Part shown: positions 23,818 through 33,295 of the stretch, in pieces
How the letters are laid out: the number at the start of each line of letters is the position of its first letter
How positions within the stretch are numbered: position 1 is the first letter of the stretch
Assembly (NCBI RefSeq): GCF_003932785.1
Contig: NZ_RQYT01000005.1
Location: 1 to 64,000 of the forward strand
Length of the DNA: 64,000 nt
Direction: 5' to 3'
Source of the DNA: Arachnia propionica
GTDB lineage: Bacteria > Actinomycetota > Actinomycetes > Propionibacteriales > Propionibacteriaceae
The notes under the pieces: generated by a model
Seen by the model: the letters and a program-made list of their open reading frames with translations, nothing else
The model's database searches: none
What the model was told of the DNA's origin: nothing
Position numbers and translations under genes: made by a program

Positions 23818-25496
23818 CACCGACTCCTTTCCTTCTTTGCCCTGGTCTTGCCATGTCGCCTATCAGTGAGCGGCTTCAGCTTCCGACCCCTGAACGGTGG
23901 CAGGCCTCGGACCAGGACCAGGGCCTCATCACCGGGAAGTCGACCAACCTCATCCGCACTCAACAACTCGCGGGCGATCGTCTTCACGTTGCGGGATCCG
24001 CCACCACGGCGGCCGTGCGAGATCGACGAATCCACTGTGCGGATTGTCTGCTTCCCGAGGGCCTCCGCCATCCACTTCCGGGTCTCTTGGTCTTGAGAGC
24101 CCAAAAACAGCACCGTGTCGCAGTTCGCCATGATCGTGGTCCAGGCGTCTTTGTAGAGGGTCTTACCTTGGTTCAAGGCCTGCACGACGGGGATGACGGA
24201 GATGCCGCGGGAACGAACCGTGGCCATCGTCACATCGACGTCGGGGATTCTGCCGATGTTGGCGAACTCGTCCAGCCAGCACGTCACCGGGACCGGCAGC
24301 ATGCCGCCGGGCTGCTGGTCGGCGATCCAGACGTTGCGTTGGAAGAAGGCGGAGAACAGCATCGCGGATAACCACGCGAATTGCTTGTTCGAGTCAGAGA
24401 TGACCGCGAAAACGGCTGTCTTCTCCAACCCGACCCGATCCAAACCGATCGTGTCCCGGGCGACGAGCCGTCGGATCCCGGGGATGTGCAGCGGGGCGAG
24501 CCGGGCACCGGTGGTGACCAGAATCCCGGAAGCGGTCTTGTCGACCGACTGCCGGAACACCTGGAACTGGGCCACTGCGTAGTCAAGCAGCTCGGAGCGC
24601 TCCTCCGGGGGCAGGCCACGTGCTGCCGCGAACAACGCGCCAACAGGGGAGTGGTCGCCGGTGTCAGGGGTCATCTGCCCGAGCAGATCCATCACCTCAC
24701 CCAGGTGCTGCCGCTCTGGTGGATACGTCGCGACCACTATGCTGATCAAAGCATTCATCAGTCCCTCCTCCGCGCGCTCCCAGAACGGCTCTCCAGTGGG
24801 TTTCTGCGGCGGATCCGTGTTCGCAATGATCGTCTTGGCCAGCAAAGCAATGTCCTCCGGCTCATGCCCAGGGCGCAGATACGCCAGCGGGTTGAAACCA
24901 TCCGAGGCAGTGAAGTCGATCAAGTTCAGCACCGCGATCCGGTGGCCGGTGGCCTCCAGATCCTCCCGGCAGGTCGCCAACAACTCACCCTTCGGATCCG
25001 TCACCAGCACCGACCCGGCATCACGCACCAGATTCGGCATCACGAAAAAACGACTTTTGCCTGTGCCGGAACCGCCGATACACAAGATGTTGAGGTTGCG
25101 CTGATGTTCCGGCTTCCGGGCGCGGGTGATGCGGAGCCGGTGCTCCCTGGTGAGCCAGATGTTGCGCTGGATGTCTGGGTCCGTGAGCGGCCGCAGATCT
25201 CGGGGCCTGCCCCAGCGGGCTGAGCCGTGCTCCTCGCCGGACCGTTGGGGCAGTGTGACTGCCCACGCGGCGAGCAGGATCAGTGAGAAGGCGGTGGCCG
25301 CGGCCGCCATGAGGAGATCCCGCGGCTCCCACGACCACGACGGCGGCCACGCCACCACCCGCTTCGCCGCATCCGGCAGCCGCAGCACCCACGACCCCAG
25401 ATGTCCATCACCCCGGACCCCTGCGGAGATCACATTCGCCGCGTACCCCGCCGCCGCGGCGACGGCGACGGCGAAGACACCCGTGCTCTTCTTCAT
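23817..25496 (-). CDS. traG: VirD4/TraG-type coupling protein (T4CP)
   Basis: 559 residues. Two N-terminal membrane segments (VFAVAVAAAAGYAANVISA and LLMAAAATAFSLILLAAWAV), then the ATPase: Walker A ILCIGGSGTGKSRFFVMPNL, DPKGEL, Walker B VTCWLDEFANIG, and the TraG signature SRGISVIPVVQALNQ. It would bring the relaxase-DNA complex to the secretion channel. ATG 25496 is chosen over GTG 25499; AAGGCAGGA precedes it. It overlaps the downstream accessory gene by one base. All ATPase motifs look intact. Confidence 0.93.
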   Translation of the reverse strand: MKKSTGVFAVAVAAAAGYAANVISAGVRGDGHLGSWVLRLPDAAKRVVAWPPSWSWEPRDLLMAAAATAFSLILLAAWAVTLPQRSGEEHGSARWGRPRDLRPLTDPDIQRNIWLTREHRLRITRARKPEHQRNLNILCIGGSGTGKSRFFVMPNLVRDAGSVLVTDPKGELLATCREDLEATGHRIAVLNLIDFTASDGFNPLAYLRPGHEPEDIALLAKTIIANTDPPQKPTGEPFWERAEEGLMNALISIVVATYPPERQHLGEVMDLLGQMTPDTGDHSPVGALFAAARGLPPEERSELLDYAVAQFQVFRQSVDKTASGILVTTGARLAPLHIPGIRRLVARDTIGLDRVGLEKTAVFAVISDSNKQFAWLSAMLFSAFFQRNVWIADQQPGGMLPVPVTCWLDEFANIGRIPDVDVTMATVRSRGISVIPVVQALNQGKTLYKDAWTTIMANCDTVLFLGSQDQETRKWMAEALGKQTIRTVDSSISHGRRGGGSRNVKTIARELLSADEVGRLPGDEALVLVRGLPPFRGRKLKPLTDRRHGKTRAKKERSR

Positions 25497-25509
25497 CACA
25501 TCCTGCCTT

Positions 25510-25671
25510 TCAACTCAGCAGCTCCACGACCAAGGCGGCGGCCAGCACCAGCCCGAGGATGCCGAGGACCCAACGGCGCAGCTCCGCGAGCAGCGCCAGT
25601 ACCAGCCCAGCCACCCTGAGCGCGACCAGCAGTGCCACCACCGCCAAGGCCATCTGCACGACCTCCGGCAT
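25510..25671 (-). CDS. very small membrane protein (53 residues)
   Basis: Minus-strand frame starting with GTG-ATG at 25674/25671 and ending TGA 25510-25512. The product is MPEVVQMALAVVALLVALRV followed by two further Leu/Val/Ala-rich stretches with Arg-Arg between, a two-helix membrane hairpin. It fills the gap between the sigma-like gene and the coupling protein, is in the same direction, and stops 14 bp before the T4CP start. Possible small pore or assembly component; no family recognised. Confidence 0.5.
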   Translation of the reverse strand: MPEVVQMALAVVALLVALRVAGLVLALLAELRRWVLGILGLVLAAALVVELLS

Positions 25672-25707
25672 CACCGCCACCCCCTCCCGGAGAAACGCTC
25701 TGTGTGG

Positions 25708-27591
25708 TCATCGTTCTGGTCCTTCCCCGCGATCCCTGGCGGCCCTGTCCGGCTGCCTGCTCAGCCACCGGCCAAGTTGCGTCTGTTGGCGTGCCGCCTC
25801 TGCACGCTCCTGGATCCGCTCGATCAACGGCCGCTTCTCGTTGCTCACGACACGGTGCTGCCTCTCGGCGCTCAGACGGGCTGCCAGATCCCGGGGTGTC
25901 GCCTCACGCAGACGAGCCGCCAACCCGGGCAGGGACTGATCCCGCTCGTGGCGTTGGACGTCTCGCAGCTCGCCCAGGGCCTGCTGCACGACCCGCGCCA
26001 CCGCCTGGCGGTGCATACCCAGGCGCTCAGCAATCACGGCATGGGACTCAGGAACCCCAGTGGCCAGGCCGAAACGCGCCGTGACGATCGTGCGTTGCAG
26101 CTGGGGAAGCTCCGCCACACGACGACGCAGATCCGCCAGTGTCCACGCCGTCGTGACCTGCTCAGCCACATCAAGGCCACGGTCGCGTCCCCACTCGTGA
26201 GGATCAACAACTCCGGACGGCATGAGCGCCTCGTGCTGGAGGATGGGCTGCTCCTGGCGAGCCGCCACCCGCTGGGTCTCATGACGGGCCATGAAATTCA
26301 CCCAGGTGCTCAACCGGCCGCGGTTCTCATCCCACGAATCGATCTTCTCCGCCACACGGGTCAACACCGCGGCGTAAAGGTCCCGGCCAGCCTCCCTGGA
26401 CCGGAACGCGAGCTGCCGGCGAAGTGCGGCCGCAACCATGGGGCGGGTGAGGTCGATCAGCTGCGCCCTGGCCCGACGGCCCCGCTGGGCCAGCTCCTCC
26501 AGCTCACCACGAGACGCCCCAGCAGCCACACGAGTCGCGACGGGGTCCCCGTCCAGCGCAGCCTGCGCGATCACCCCGGCACGGCAGGCCTGAGCCGCCG
26601 CCACATGATTGACATGAGTGTTCTCCACGGGGTCGATCTCGACCCCACCCCTCCACTGCCGCGACTGCCCCGACATCCTCCCAGGCGCATCCGCCTTGGG
26701 AGCAGCTGCTGCAGGTGGTTCGGGACGACCCCCGTGTGCTGGGGCGTGATCGTGCAGACGAGCGTGATGCCACGGGTCAGCCGCGATCTCCAAGGACACA
26801 CCGACCTGCGTCAAGACGGTGTCCGTCTCACCAGGAGCCCGCACACTCAACCCCGCCTGCAGACACCCACCAAACCCAGTGTCGATAAGAGCCTCCACCC
26901 GACGAGCCGGGGAAAGCTCCGCCCGCATCGCAGCCGCGACAGTCGCCCACCGACGAGACAACTCCGTCACCCCAGCAGGGGAGACCCGTTCCCTCTGCGC
27001 GACATCACTCCACGACGTCACAGCGAGCTGCCACGCCTCGCCCGCTGTCGCCACCGCCGCGCGCAGCTCCGGCAGCTCCAACCCTGGCGGCGCGTCCACC
27101 TGGTCGATCCAACTCTTGGCCCGACGAAGCAGGCTTGCCTGCGTAGCAGCGATCGTCAAGGCCTCGTGCGGTCCGACATCTGTCACCGCGACCTGGTCCC
27201 GCCAGGCCCGCAGCGCCGCGCTCAAGGGCGACGGGTCCTGATGGACGAGCAGCTCGCGCTCCGCGGCCGCCAAGACCTGCTCGTGACGCTCATCTGCCGC
27301 CGAGCGCAGCGCGAGATGAGTCACCGCCGCCACGGCTGCACGGCCACCCTCGGGATCCCAGCCCCGGGTAGCGGCCTCGATGACGTCGGCAACCAGCGGA
27401 TCCGTGGCGCTCGGGGCTGCGCCGCGGAAGCTCCCAGACGCTGCAGCCATCCCCACCACCGCCGTCACCGCCGGGTCCTCCCCAGCCACCGGGGCGACGG
27501 CAGCCATCACAGCACGCCACGACTCCAGGCCCAGCGGCACTCCACCGGCCAGCCGGTCCTGAGCCTCCCAGGTGATCTCACGCCACCCCAT
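25708..27591 (-). CDS. element-encoded sigma-70-like protein with long N-terminal extension
   Basis: 627 residues, ATG 27591 overlapping the preceding stop. Residues 1-370 are a helical, Ala/Arg-rich region of unknown fold. About residues 375-450 match sigma region 2 (LIDLTRPMVAAALRRQLAFR, then KIDSWDENRGRLSTWVNFMA), and residues 490-560 match region 4 (LADLRRRVAELPQLQRTIVT, VPESHAVIAERLGMHRQAVARVV). It is far larger than an ordinary ECF factor. It could direct RNA polymerase to element promoters, or be a sigma-derived protein co-opted for transfer. It lies between a lipoprotein-proximal small gene and the T4CP in the transfer operon. Confidence 0.7.
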   Translation of the reverse strand: MGWREITWEAQDRLAGGVPLGLESWRAVMAAVAPVAGEDPAVTAVVGMAAASGSFRGAAPSATDPLVADVIEAATRGWDPEGGRAAVAAVTHLALRSAADERHEQVLAAAERELLVHQDPSPLSAALRAWRDQVAVTDVGPHEALTIAATQASLLRRAKSWIDQVDAPPGLELPELRAAVATAGEAWQLAVTSWSDVAQRERVSPAGVTELSRRWATVAAAMRAELSPARRVEALIDTGFGGCLQAGLSVRAPGETDTVLTQVGVSLEIAADPWHHARLHDHAPAHGGRPEPPAAAAPKADAPGRMSGQSRQWRGGVEIDPVENTHVNHVAAAQACRAGVIAQAALDGDPVATRVAAGASRGELEELAQRGRRARAQLIDLTRPMVAAALRRQLAFRSREAGRDLYAAVLTRVAEKIDSWDENRGRLSTWVNFMARHETQRVAARQEQPILQHEALMPSGVVDPHEWGRDRGLDVAEQVTTAWTLADLRRRVAELPQLQRTIVTARFGLATGVPESHAVIAERLGMHRQAVARVVQQALGELRDVQRHERDQSLPGLAARLREATPRDLAARLSAERQHRVVSNEKRPLIERIQERAEAARQQTQLGRWLSRQPDRAARDRGEGPER

Positions 27592-27881
27592 CACGCACCC
27601 ACAGCGTCGCGGACATCCACCAGATCCAGGAAGAATCCCAGGTCCTCAGCGTTGGAGAACTCCCAACGCTTGACGATCTCGACCGCCTCCGCCAACGCAG
27701 CACGCCCCGAGACCCCCTCAAACATCGGAACCACGCTGGGAGCCCCCTCCTCGGCAGGGACGAATCGCAGAGCCGCCAACGGCAGCCCTGCCAGCTGGAG
27801 ATCCACGTCCCCCAGGTCCTCGGTACTCAGCTGCTTCACTGCCCAGAGCACCAGGCCCCACACCCGCCACGCATCCTGCAT
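27591..27881 (-). CDS. small protein of unknown function
   Basis: 96 residues from ATG 27881 (GAAGGGAG upstream; a GTG at 27899 is possible). Acidic, mixed alpha/beta; no motif recognised. It overlaps the sigma-like gene start by one base, so the two are translated together; an anti-sigma or chaperone role would be a guess. The 105-bp gap upstream of it is the largest break in the transfer operon and may hold an internal promoter. Confidence 0.55.
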   Translation of the reverse strand: MQDAWRVWGLVLWAVKQLSTEDLGDVDLQLAGLPLAALRFVPAEEGAPSVVPMFEGVSGRAALAEAVEIVKRWEFSNAEDLGFFLDLVDVRDAVGA

Positions 27882-27986
27882 CTCACCGCTCCCTTCCACG
27901 AGGCATCACGTTTCACCCCTGTATCTAGACGCTGACCCACACCGACGGTCACCTGCTCCCTGAAGCCGGGTCGGCTGTGGACAAAC

Positions 27987-28583
27987 TCACCCCGGATTCG
28001 TCGTGGCCACCGTCACCAACCCCGCCACCCGGTCCTCAACGACCCTGACCCGCCACACCAACGGCTCCCGCTCCCGCACATCACGCTGCCCCTCCACATG
28101 GATGATCCGGGTGAACACCACCTCAACCTCCACACCCTCCCCAGCCGGGGCAGGGGAATCCTCTGGCCCAGGAGCAGCCTGAGGCTCATCACCGATCACA
28201 TTGCCGAACTCCACCGACACCCAGCCATCCAGGCGCTGCAACCGACCCCACCCCGACAGCTGCCCCAGGGCAGACCCCGCCTCCAGCTCCTCCACCAGGG
28301 CCGGAGTCATCATCGACACAGCACGCCGCCACGCCCCCGACGGCACCTCATCCACCCGCACATCCGGCGTCGCCGCCACAACCACGAACTCCACCGCCCG
28401 ACGCGCAGGCCCAGCCCCCACCCACGACGGAATCACCGTCGCCGCCACACCCCGCGACGAAGGTGGGGGAGTGGAGACAGCCACTGCCGGATCCGGAACC
28501 ACATCCCCACCGGCACCCTCACCCCTGCCACAACCGGACAACACCAACGCGGCCGCCACGACCAGGAAAACCCGACGCCTCAT
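27987..28583 (-). CDS. lipoprotein of the transfer operon
   Basis: 198 residues from ATG 28583 (GAGGGG upstream, 1 bp after the CHAP gene stop). Signal peptide with lipobox LVLSGC (Cys about 18), Pro/Ser linker, then a domain with SGAWRRAVSMMTPALVEELE and C-terminal beta-strand repeats (VEVEVVFTRIIHVEG, LVWRVRVVEDRVAGLVTV). Size and position suggest a VirB8/TcpC-like or surface-exposed channel subunit, but I cannot assign a family. Confidence 0.65.
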   Translation of the reverse strand: MRRRVFLVVAAALVLSGCGRGEGAGGDVVPDPAVAVSTPPPSSRGVAATVIPSWVGAGPARRAVEFVVVAATPDVRVDEVPSGAWRRAVSMMTPALVEELEAGSALGQLSGWGRLQRLDGWVSVEFGNVIGDEPQAAPGPEDSPAPAGEGVEVEVVFTRIIHVEGQRDVREREPLVWRVRVVEDRVAGLVTVATTNPG

Positions 28584-28584
28584 C

Positions 28585-30561
28585 TCACCCCTCCTCAAAA
28601 TGCAGGAAATTGTCGAAGTCACTGGACCCCTTCCCCACCCGGGCCGTCCGAGACGAAAACTCGCGCGTGTCATTCCGGTTGTACTCATTCACGACGAAAC
28701 TGCCATCATCATTGACCTCGACAACATAAGCAACATGACCCCACTGGCCTGTGGTGCGCTGCGCAACTGCCCCTACCGCCGGAGAATGATCCACACGAAT
28801 CCCCGCCTTCCGGGCAGCCAGATGCCACGTATTCGCATTCCCGAAATTGCCGTCCTGGCGCCACCAGTTGTTGAAATCCTTGTGGCTGCTGTAAGTCCGC
28901 ACCGCGAACGCCGCATACGACGTGCACTGTCGCCAAGCAAAACCATTCGGGTCGTACCGTTCCGACTTCACCATGTCCGGCAACCCTGCATACCAAGGTC
29001 CATAATCGTCCTTCCCCGCCAAGCCGCTCGACCCCGGAGCCCCAGCAGCAGCGCAGCCCTGAGGACTCAACGTCGGCAACAACGCCGCCACCGTCGCCTC
29101 ATGCTTCCCATAATGATCCGGAAACGCACTCACCTGGACTTTCTGCGCCGCCTGACCCAGATCCATCGACTGCCAGCCCTCAACATTCACCAAACCCGGG
29201 ATATGATAACCAATATCCCCCGCCCCTCCGGAATACCGAACCGCCACCTTGTGGCCCAGGTAGAAAGTCTTTGCCGCATAATGAACGTCGTTGAGGATTT
29301 CGGTATTCTCTTCCATCGTCGAGCCGTCGGCATACCAGCCAGGGATCGCTCTTTGTTGGAAAACCCCGACGTCCCCATCTTGGTTCGGTTTCTTGGTGGC
29401 CGGGTCGGCTCCCATCGTTGATTCCTGCATCGCCGTCATCAAAGCGATCGCCCATCCCCTGGGAGGAATCCCAGCCTTCTGCCCCTCCTCGACAATCGCA
29501 GTCGCCGTCGCCCGCTGCTCCTCCGTCAACGAGCCGGAGATGTCCGTGCCACGTGGAGAGGGCAGAAGCTTCGCGACGTCCTCGGCCGTCACCGAGCCCG
29601 GGCCGCTGCACGCAATCGAGCGTGCGTATTCGGCGTCTTTTCGTCGTTGTTGCTCAGCCCCGACGCCGGTGATGAAGGACGGCAGGATGGCGCACAGGAC
29701 CGCGACGATTGCGATGATGCCGACCAAGGTGGGAAGGACGCTTGTGGCTGCGCCGAGGGCCGCGAGCAGTGCTTTGACAGTCACGACGGTGGCCTGGACC
29801 GTTGCTGTCATCAAGTGTCGCCCCGCCCACCGTCCAGCCCGTGCTGCATGGCGTGCGCCGAGGCGCATGGCTGGACGGGCGATCTTCATTCCCGCGCGGC
29901 CAGTGACTCCCGTGGAGCGGCGCCATATGTGCTGCATGACGCGCACCGATGCTTGGTCGACGTCGAGCTGACCGCCATCGCGGATGGACGAGCCCATCGC
30001 TCCGCCGGCGATACGTGCATTGCGGCCTAGGACGCGGCCGATCTGGGTGGCCGATCTCACTCCCACGACGCGGATCTTGTGTCCGTGAAGTCGCTTCTCA
30101 ACGGCCTTGCGGACAGCAGCCTTCCCCGCCTTCACGGGAGCCCCGATCAGCCGCTTCCCGGTTCGGCCCGTTCCTCGTGTGATTCCTCGTGCCCGCCGAT
30201 GGGTGAAACCAGATACCTGGCCATCAACGTCGGAGTCTCCCATCGATTCCGCGGCGCGCAGTTGACTCAGGCCACCGCGCACGACTCGCCCACCCATGCG
30301 GCCCCCGACGTGGAAGGCGGCTTGACTGGTCTTCGATGCTCCTCGTCCCAGGGTGCGTGCCACAGTGACCGCATCCTGGCCTGCCATTCGGGCAGCCTGT
30401 TCAGCCTTCTGGATGGGTGTGGCGGTCTCGATCACCCTGCCGTTGTCGGCGGAGACGATGCGCCCACCATGCCGGGGCTGGATCTGAGTCGACGGCGTAT
30501 CGGGAGGGATCCGGTAGGTCCACTGCTGGGTGAGCTTGTACTGCCCGAACTTACGAGTCAT
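28585..30561 (-). CDS. membrane-anchored peptidoglycan hydrolase (VirB1-like, CHAP domain)
   Basis: 658 residues; ATG 30561 overlaps the VirB4 stop. Residues 1-270 are basic and Gly/Arg-rich (cytoplasmic), then a membrane segment VLPTLVGIIAIVAVLCAILP (about 310). The outside part holds a lysozyme-like domain (GIPPRGWAIALMTAMQESTM with the Glu, then GDVGVFQQR) and a C-terminal CHAP amidase (WRQCTSYAAFAVR with Cys, QWGHVAYVVEV with His, VVNEYN). Two wall-cutting activities in one protein would open the peptidoglycan for the mating channel. It lies directly after virB4 as in other Gram-positive transfer operons. Confidence 0.88.
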   Translation of the reverse strand: MTRKFGQYKLTQQWTYRIPPDTPSTQIQPRHGGRIVSADNGRVIETATPIQKAEQAARMAGQDAVTVARTLGRGASKTSQAAFHVGGRMGGRVVRGGLSQLRAAESMGDSDVDGQVSGFTHRRARGITRGTGRTGKRLIGAPVKAGKAAVRKAVEKRLHGHKIRVVGVRSATQIGRVLGRNARIAGGAMGSSIRDGGQLDVDQASVRVMQHIWRRSTGVTGRAGMKIARPAMRLGARHAARAGRWAGRHLMTATVQATVVTVKALLAALGAATSVLPTLVGIIAIVAVLCAILPSFITGVGAEQQRRKDAEYARSIACSGPGSVTAEDVAKLLPSPRGTDISGSLTEEQRATATAIVEEGQKAGIPPRGWAIALMTAMQESTMGADPATKKPNQDGDVGVFQQRAIPGWYADGSTMEENTEILNDVHYAAKTFYLGHKVAVRYSGGAGDIGYHIPGLVNVEGWQSMDLGQAAQKVQVSAFPDHYGKHEATVAALLPTLSPQGCAAAGAPGSSGLAGKDDYGPWYAGLPDMVKSERYDPNGFAWRQCTSYAAFAVRTYSSHKDFNNWWRQDGNFGNANTWHLAARKAGIRVDHSPAVGAVAQRTTGQWGHVAYVVEVNDDGSFVVNEYNRNDTREFSSRTARVGKGSSDFDNFLHFEEG

Positions 30562-32959
30562 CCTCGTCGTCCTGGAATGCGGTATTGAACAACTCGTTGA
30601 GTGGTCCGTCCTGCGGGCGGCGGGCATCCAGTTCCAGCACCGTTGACCCCAGTCGAATGAGTCCTTCACCAGGTTGTGCCCGGGTCAGCACGCGGGCCTG
30701 GGCTTCACTGAGACTGAGCAGATCGACCAAGGCGTCGGCGTCGTTCTCCTGTTGTCCCATCAGCAGCAGCAGATCGGCGTTGTTCAGCATCCGGCGTCCT
30801 TCTTCGACCTCCAGCAGGGCTGTGATGTTCTGCAGGATTCCGGTCGGGATGCCTCCCTTCTTCCGGAACCGTGTCCAGAAGCTCATCAGTTGCTCCATCG
30901 CGTGGCGGTCGCTGAACATACTGGCGAACTCGTCGACGTACAGCCAGGTACGGATACCGCGCCCGTAGTTGGCGATCACTCGACGCCACACAGCATCCAG
31001 CACGACCATGAGCCCAAAATTCCGCAACGCATGCCCCAGCTTTGAGGTGTCGTAGACGATGAAACGGTTGTCGGTCTCGACATTGGTTTGTCTGGCGAAG
31101 CCGCTGAAGGTGCCTGTGGCATACAACTCCAACGCCCCCACCAAGGCCACCGCTGAGTCATCGGGTTGTTGCTTGAGCTCCTCGAGCACGTCCACGAGGG
31201 TTGGCATGGCACCCCGGTTCCGCTCCCAGCGGCGATAGATACTGTTGAGGCATCGGTCCAACACGGACTGCTCGGCTCCGGTCAGGCCCTCGGGCCCGGC
31301 CAGAAGAACCTGAAGCATGCCCAAGACAGCCTCCGTCTTGAGACGGATCGGATCGCCCTCCACGGTGGACAGCTCAATGTCCAAGGGATTCATGGTCTGT
31401 GTGGAACCGGCATGCACCTCGATCACCGTGGCTCCCAGAGCTTCACCCACCGCCCGATACTCCTGCTCGGGGTCGATGACGATCACCTCGTCCTTGGGGT
31501 AGCCGATGACGACCTGCTCGATCTCGGCCTTGCAGGTGTACGACTTCCCGGACCCAGAAGTGCCAAGCACGAAACCGTTGCCGTTACGTTTCCGCTTCCG
31601 GTCCAGGATGATCGGGTTACCGGTGGTTGCATTGCGTCCGTACAGAATCCCCGTCTGATCCAAGATCTCCTCCGAGCTGAACGGCATCAAGACCGCCAAC
31701 GCCGCAGTTGTCAAGGTGCGATGGAACGGCAGCCGGTTCCCTCCCAACGGGAGAGCCGCGTTGAACCCCTGCTCCTGCCAGTACCGCAGGATGGTCGCAT
31801 CGCAGGCCTTACCCCGAAGAACCTTCCGCACCTGGTCGACACGTTGCTTGAGCTCGTCCGCAGACGAGGCCCGCACCATCAACACCAGGGTGCAGGTGAA
31901 CAGTCGTTGGTCCTCCTTGTCCATCGCCTCGAGCATCGAGCGGACCTCCTCGACTCCACGTTGCAGGCGGATCGGCAGATCGACGTCGGGATCCATGTGG
32001 GCCTTGATGAGTCTGCGTCGTGCCGACAGCAACTCCATGTCGAGGGCTGCCTTGCGTTTCATCACCAGCTCATGTGCTTCAGTCTTCTCAATCGGCTGCA
32101 CATGAAGCGAGGTCACCAGGTCAGTCTGAACCTTCGCCAAACGCGCCAGCACGTCGTCTCCCAGCCATCGCGCGAAGGTCCGAACCATCAGAACCTGGTA
32201 GTGCAGCTCCTCCTCATCCCCGGCCAGAACGACGCAGGACTGGTTACCTCGTTCGACCGCCTGGGGAGCAAGTTCGCTCTTGGTCGTGGCTCCCGACTCA
32301 GCCATTGCCCGGTAGTCGAAGCCGCGGCTGTAGCAGCCCCTGGTCCACTCCCTCATCAGCTCGATCCGCTCTGCCCCGTTCATCCGTTCCGCATGACAGT
32401 GGAGCTTGAGGAGATCCTTCTTCGCCAACCCTGCCAAGTCCTCCAGGTTGGCCTTGGCCTGCTCGAGGTTCGGGGCAGAGACGGTGATCGTCAAGAACTT
32501 CTCCGCAACAATCGCGTACTCACGATCCCCGATCATCGACTGAACGATCCGATTGTGATCCATCCGGAACGCAGACAGATGGTCAGGGTAGCGTGGTTCT
32601 TGGAAAAGAACACGGCCCACCAGCTCGTCGCGTGGCACACGACGCGATGCCACCGTGATGGTCAAACGTTCCCCGGAGCCGAACTGGTTCAAGAACTCCG
32701 CGTAGGCTTCCAGGAGTCGCTGCTTCACTTCTTGAGTGGCCACCTGGTAAGAGACGTCAGATAGTCGCAGCGTGATGGAGTACTCGCCGCCACCCAAGAT
32801 GCAGACCCCTGACTCGAGCATGGCTTCGTAGTGCAAGAAGTCTTGAGCGCGCCGCGCAGCAAAAATCGATGCGGCACGGGTTTTGCGCCTCGGGGTGGAG
32901 GTGGCGTTATCGCCCTGCTTCGCTTTGGTTTGCTTCTTTCCGAGCAGTCCGAGAAACAT
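30551..32959 (-). CDS. virB4: VirB4-family conjugation ATPase
   Basis: 802 residues from ATG 32959 (CAGGAGA upstream). N-terminal domain with FHRTLTTAALAVLMPF and LYGRNATTGNPIILD, then Walker A GFVLGTSGSGKSYTCK, Walker B TWLYVDEFASMF and the Q motif GIPTGILQNI. Complete and of normal length. It powers substrate or pilin movement at the inner face of the type IV channel. Its 5' end overlaps the PrgI gene by 53 bp, and its 3' end overlaps the wall hydrolase gene. Confidence 0.93.
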   Translation of the reverse strand: MFLGLLGKKQTKAKQGDNATSTPRRKTRAASIFAARRAQDFLHYEAMLESGVCILGGGEYSITLRLSDVSYQVATQEVKQRLLEAYAEFLNQFGSGERLTITVASRRVPRDELVGRVLFQEPRYPDHLSAFRMDHNRIVQSMIGDREYAIVAEKFLTITVSAPNLEQAKANLEDLAGLAKKDLLKLHCHAERMNGAERIELMREWTRGCYSRGFDYRAMAESGATTKSELAPQAVERGNQSCVVLAGDEEELHYQVLMVRTFARWLGDDVLARLAKVQTDLVTSLHVQPIEKTEAHELVMKRKAALDMELLSARRRLIKAHMDPDVDLPIRLQRGVEEVRSMLEAMDKEDQRLFTCTLVLMVRASSADELKQRVDQVRKVLRGKACDATILRYWQEQGFNAALPLGGNRLPFHRTLTTAALAVLMPFSSEEILDQTGILYGRNATTGNPIILDRKRKRNGNGFVLGTSGSGKSYTCKAEIEQVVIGYPKDEVIVIDPEQEYRAVGEALGATVIEVHAGSTQTMNPLDIELSTVEGDPIRLKTEAVLGMLQVLLAGPEGLTGAEQSVLDRCLNSIYRRWERNRGAMPTLVDVLEELKQQPDDSAVALVGALELYATGTFSGFARQTNVETDNRFIVYDTSKLGHALRNFGLMVVLDAVWRRVIANYGRGIRTWLYVDEFASMFSDRHAMEQLMSFWTRFRKKGGIPTGILQNITALLEVEEGRRMLNNADLLLLMGQQENDADALVDLLSLSEAQARVLTRAQPGEGLIRLGSTVLELDARRPQDGPLNELFNTAFQDDEDDS

Positions 32960-33293
32960 GTGATCTCCTGGTCTTGTGTTGATGCTTCCAAATGACGTCG
33001 TCGACGTAGAGGAGTCTTCGTGGCGCCAGCATCGCTCTCGTGACGTGGGGGAGCCAACGCTCCAGGCGAAGCCCAGCTGGTCTTGTCCACGCCCACAAGA
33101 CGAACGGAGCACAGGCGCCAAGGATCCAGGCGGGGATATCCTTGACGAACCCGGTTGATGCGCCCCTCCATACCACCAAGGCAGTCACACCGACCATCGC
33201 CCCGGCCGCGATGAGCTGCCGGAAAGTGAGTCCCCACATTACCTTGGGATCAATGTCAGTCACCTCGTCGTAGACGCGAACCTCCAATGCCAT
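32907..33293 (-). CDS. PrgI-family membrane protein (VirB3-like)
   Basis: 128 residues from ATG 33293 with GAAGGAG 5 bp upstream. N-terminal RVYDEVTDIDPKVMWGLTFR is the PrgI hallmark; two membrane helices follow (LIAAGAMVGVTALVVW, IPAWILGACAPFVLW), then a basic tail. PrgI/VirB3 proteins sit with VirB4 in the inner-membrane platform. The gene is immediately upstream of virB4 and overlaps it, the standard order. Confidence 0.85.
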   Translation of the reverse strand: MALEVRVYDEVTDIDPKVMWGLTFRQLIAAGAMVGVTALVVWRGASTGFVKDIPAWILGACAPFVLWAWTRPAGLRLERWLPHVTRAMLAPRRLLYVDDVIWKHQHKTRRSHVSRTARKEANQSEAGR

Positions 33294-33295
33294 GG

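Noticed and set aside
25126-27963. 945-codon plus-strand frame opposite the sigma-like and T4CP genes
   Set aside because: Antisense to well-supported genes, with biased Arg/Pro/His composition and no domain.
31166-32764. 532-codon plus-strand frame opposite virB4
   Set aside because: Antisense shadow of a convincing VirB4.
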